Positions 36,698 through 38,514 of a stretch of DNA of 38,514 nucleotides are shown in pieces (the stretch's first letter is position 1; every line of letters starts with the position of its first letter). The notes under the pieces were generated by a model, which had not been told where the DNA came from, did no database searches, and was given only the letters and a program-made list of their open reading frames with translations. A program made the position numbers and the translations under genes. The DNA lies in contig JABDPF010000021.1 in NCBI GenBank assembly GCA_013042915.1, positions 1 through 38,514 on the forward strand. Direction: 5' to 3'. The stretch comes from Lysobacterales bacterium (lineage in GTDB: Bacteria; Pseudomonadota; Gammaproteobacteria; Xanthomonadales; SZUA-36).

Positions 36698-38514
36698 ATG
36701 AACCCGTCCGGACGCCAGAAAAGCCGGTTGAACCGCTGGCTGTTCCGCATCCTGCCCGGCCTGGCGCTGCTCGGCGCCCTGCTGATCGCGTTGTTCCTGA
36801 TCAGCGGCGTGCAGCGGGGGGCCGGCGATGCGGTGCTGGACGACGGCTACATATGGGTCTTGATCGTCACGGTCCTGGCCTTGATCATCCTGCTCTGGGC
36901 GATCTCGGAACGAATCGTTTCGCTGGTCCGAAACGTGCGTGCCGGTGTGCCCGGCGCACAACTCTCGGCCCGTTGGGTGCGAAATTTCCTGCTGCTTTCC
37001 CTGCCCCCGGCGCTGATCGTCTTCATTTTCTCTGCCTACTTCCTGAGCAGCACAATCGACAGCTGGTTCGACGTGCAGGTCGACTCGGCACTGCAGGATT
37101 CCCTGAGCCTGGGTCAGCAGTTCCTGGACACGCGCACTTTGGAAGTACGCAATCAGCTGCGGGAGATCGCCGACGACCTCTCTCTGTCGCGGGAAGACGG
37201 CGAACAGCTTCGCCGCGCGCTGCTGGAGCGGGTACGCTCCTCCGGGCCCAGCGAATTGACCGTCATGGAGACGGACGGCACCCTCGTCGCAACGGCCAAC
37301 ATCAACGCCCTGACCGGCCTGCCCGAGCGCCCCGAGGATTTCGCCATCCTCCAGGCCGCCGAGCAGGGCGAGTACGCCGCGGACGAACCCACCCGGGACG
37401 GCCGCCGTCAAATCCGCGTGATCCAGTTGATGCCCGCCCTCTACCCCGGCGATTCGTCTCGGCTGCTGCAGGCGATCTACCCGCTGCCGCCGGACATCAC
37501 GGACCTGTCGAATTCGATCGAGAACGAATACTTCCGTTACCAGAATGTCCGCTACCTGCGCGACCGCCTCAAGCAGAGCTTCCTGCTGATCCTGTCCCTG
37601 GTACTGCTGCTGACGGTTCTGCTGGCCATTCTCGCCGCGTTGTTCTCGGCCCGGCGGATGGTCACGCCTCTCTCCAAGCTGTCCCGGGCGACACGAGAGG
37701 TCGCCGAGGGCGATTTCGAGCAGGAAGTCGCCAGCGGCGAGCGCGACGAGATTGGATTCCTGGTGTCCTCGTTCAACCAGATGACCCAGGCGCTCAAGTC
37801 GGCCAGCCAGGAAGCGGAGGTGAGCCGGGCGGAATTGCAGGCCCAGGGTGAATACCTGCAAACCGTGCTCAGCAACCTGTCCTCCGGCGTACTGACCCTG
37901 GACGAGAGCGGCCGCATCATCACCGCGAATGACGCCTGCAAGCGGATTCTCGCGCTGCCCGGTGAATTCGCCGAGGCCGGCACCGCCCCGGAAAAGCGGC
38001 GATTGGAAGGTTTGGCGGCATGCAACCCGGCCATCGGCGAATTCGCCGATGCGGTCCTGGCCCAGGTGTCGAGAGGCCGCGGCGAATGGCAACAGGAGAT
38101 CAAGATCGACCGGGCGGATGCGCCCCTGGTGTTACTGATGCGAGGCTCGCGGCTTCCTCTACCGGGTGAGCAAGGTCACGGCCACGTGGTCGTGTTCGAC
38201 GACGTCACCATCCTCAACCAGGCACAGCGCGAGGCCGCGTGGGCGGAGGCGGCGCGGCGCCTGGCCCACGAGGTGAAGAATCCCCTGACCCCGATCCGGC
38301 TGGCCACCGAGCGGTTGCACATGCGCCTGTCCAGCAAGCTGGAAGGCCGGGACGCCGACATTCTCGAAAAAGCGTCCACCACCATCGTCGCCCAGGTGGA
38401 GGCACTCAGGAAATTGGTCGATGCTTTCGGCGACTACGCCCGCGAGCCCGAACTCAACCGCGAGGCGATTGATCTTGGAACATTGATTCGCGACATCGTG
38501 GCGCTTTATCAGCA
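36698..38514 (+). CDS. NtrY-like sensor histidine kinase (3' truncated by window end)
   Basis: The 605 visible residues form the sensor of a two-component system. Three membrane helices lie at about 15-37, 51-70 and 94-116, then a periplasmic region of about 175 residues, then a fourth helix at about 294-317. A HAMP linker (319-370) follows, then a PAS domain (about 385-500), and the HisKA region with H524 in RRLAHEVKNPLTPIRLA. The ATPase domain lies beyond the window. The topology and the HEVKNPLTPI H-box are those of NtrY kinases, which pair with an NtrX sigma-54 activator; that gene would be expected just downstream. The stimulus is unknown, and nitrogen sensing should not be assumed. ATG 36698 follows GAGG. 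Confidence 0.93.
   Translation, partial: MNPSGRQKSRLNRWLFRILPGLALLGALLIALFLISGVQRGAGDAVLDDGYIWVLIVTVLALIILLWAISERIVSLVRNVRAGVPGAQLSARWVRNFLLLSLPPALIVFIFSAYFLSSTIDSWFDVQVDSALQDSLSLGQQFLDTRTLEVRNQLREIADDLSLSREDGEQLRRALLERVRSSGPSELTVMETDGTLVATANINALTGLPERPEDFAILQAAEQGEYAADEPTRDGRRQIRVIQLMPALYPGDSSRLLQAIYPLPPDITDLSNSIENEYFRYQNVRYLRDRLKQSFLLILSLVLLLTVLLAILAALFSARRMVTPLSKLSRATREVAEGDFEQEVASGERDEIGFLVSSFNQMTQALKSASQEAEVSRAELQAQGEYLQTVLSNLSSGVLTLDESGRIITANDACKRILALPGEFAEAGTAPEKRRLEGLAACNPAIGEFADAVLAQVSRGRGEWQQEIKIDRADAPLVLLMRGSRLPLPGEQGHGHVVVFDDVTILNQAQREAAWAEAARRLAHEVKNPLTPIRLATERLHMRLSSKLEGRDADILEKASTTIVAQVEALRKLVDAFGDYAREPELNREAIDLGTLIRDIVALYQ

Noticed and set aside
36521-38092. 523-codon open frame on the minus strand
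   Set aside because: It lies opposite the NtrY-like kinase gene, whose motifs are intact; the frame is Gln/Arg-rich and shows no domain. Long antisense frames are expected from GC-rich codon use.

Overview
This window comes from the core chromosome of a GC-rich proteobacterium, almost certainly a gammaproteobacterium. The evidence is the rpsU-yqeY-dnaG-rpoD order, the yihA / cytochrome c4 / dsbA block, dprA-smg-topA-tsaC-hemF, and def-fmt-rsmB-DUF4390-NtrY. Proteins closely resembling E. coli or Pseudomonas Cca, TrmH, TsaD and DnaG point the same way. The TopA lacks zinc ribbons and carries C-terminal repeats plus a Lys-rich tail, a form I associate with Xanthomonadales-like lineages, but I cannot place the family. 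Almost all of the sequence is coding. I see no rRNA, tRNA, CRISPR array, prophage or complete transposon.

Layout. 1-1260: the end of an unknown gene, a GNAT acetyltransferase and a small possible lipoprotein, bounded by two strong hairpin terminators. 1283-5649 (minus): the macromolecular synthesis operon (rpsU, yqeY, dnaG, rpoD). 5753-7318 (minus): a gamma-glutamyltranspeptidase sitting between rpsU and divergent tsaD. 7417-9284 (plus): tsaD, folB, folK. 9318-9534: a small element with inverted-repeat ends. 9587-15773: a pteridine reductase, a MidA/NDUFAF7-type methyltransferase, and the minus-strand run slt, NDUFA9-like, cca. 15791-18806: a TauE/SafE permease, then (minus) cytochrome c4, dsbA and an EEP hydrolase. 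18909-21377 (plus): yihA, hemB, aroE. 21391-22987 (minus): DUF2782, an orphan TRAP small permease, trmH. 23097-26352 (plus): polA and an NTF2-like protein. 26389-33202 (minus): a LysM protein, dprA, smg, topA, tsaC, hemF. 33342-38514 (plus): def, fmt, rsmB, a DUF4390 lipoprotein and an NtrY-like sensor kinase cut by the window end.

How the genes work together. Information processing dominates: primase, sigma-70, Pol I, topoisomerase I, DprA. Translation and RNA modification are also heavily represented: S21, TsaC and TsaD for t6A, Cca, TrmH, RsmB, Def, Fmt, YihA. Two tetrapyrrole genes (hemB, hemF), a shikimate gene and three pterin genes are interspersed.

I found no convincing new multi-gene system. 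The most interesting points are local. topA has no ATG, GTG or TTG that could start a full-length enzyme, and the best candidate is ATC. dprA has a G8 tract that shifts its conserved N-terminus out of frame. A 0.2 kb MITE-like element lies after folK. tsaD has a promoter predicting a leaderless mRNA. There are unusual residues in Cca (ExD), DsbA (CSHC) and TsaC.
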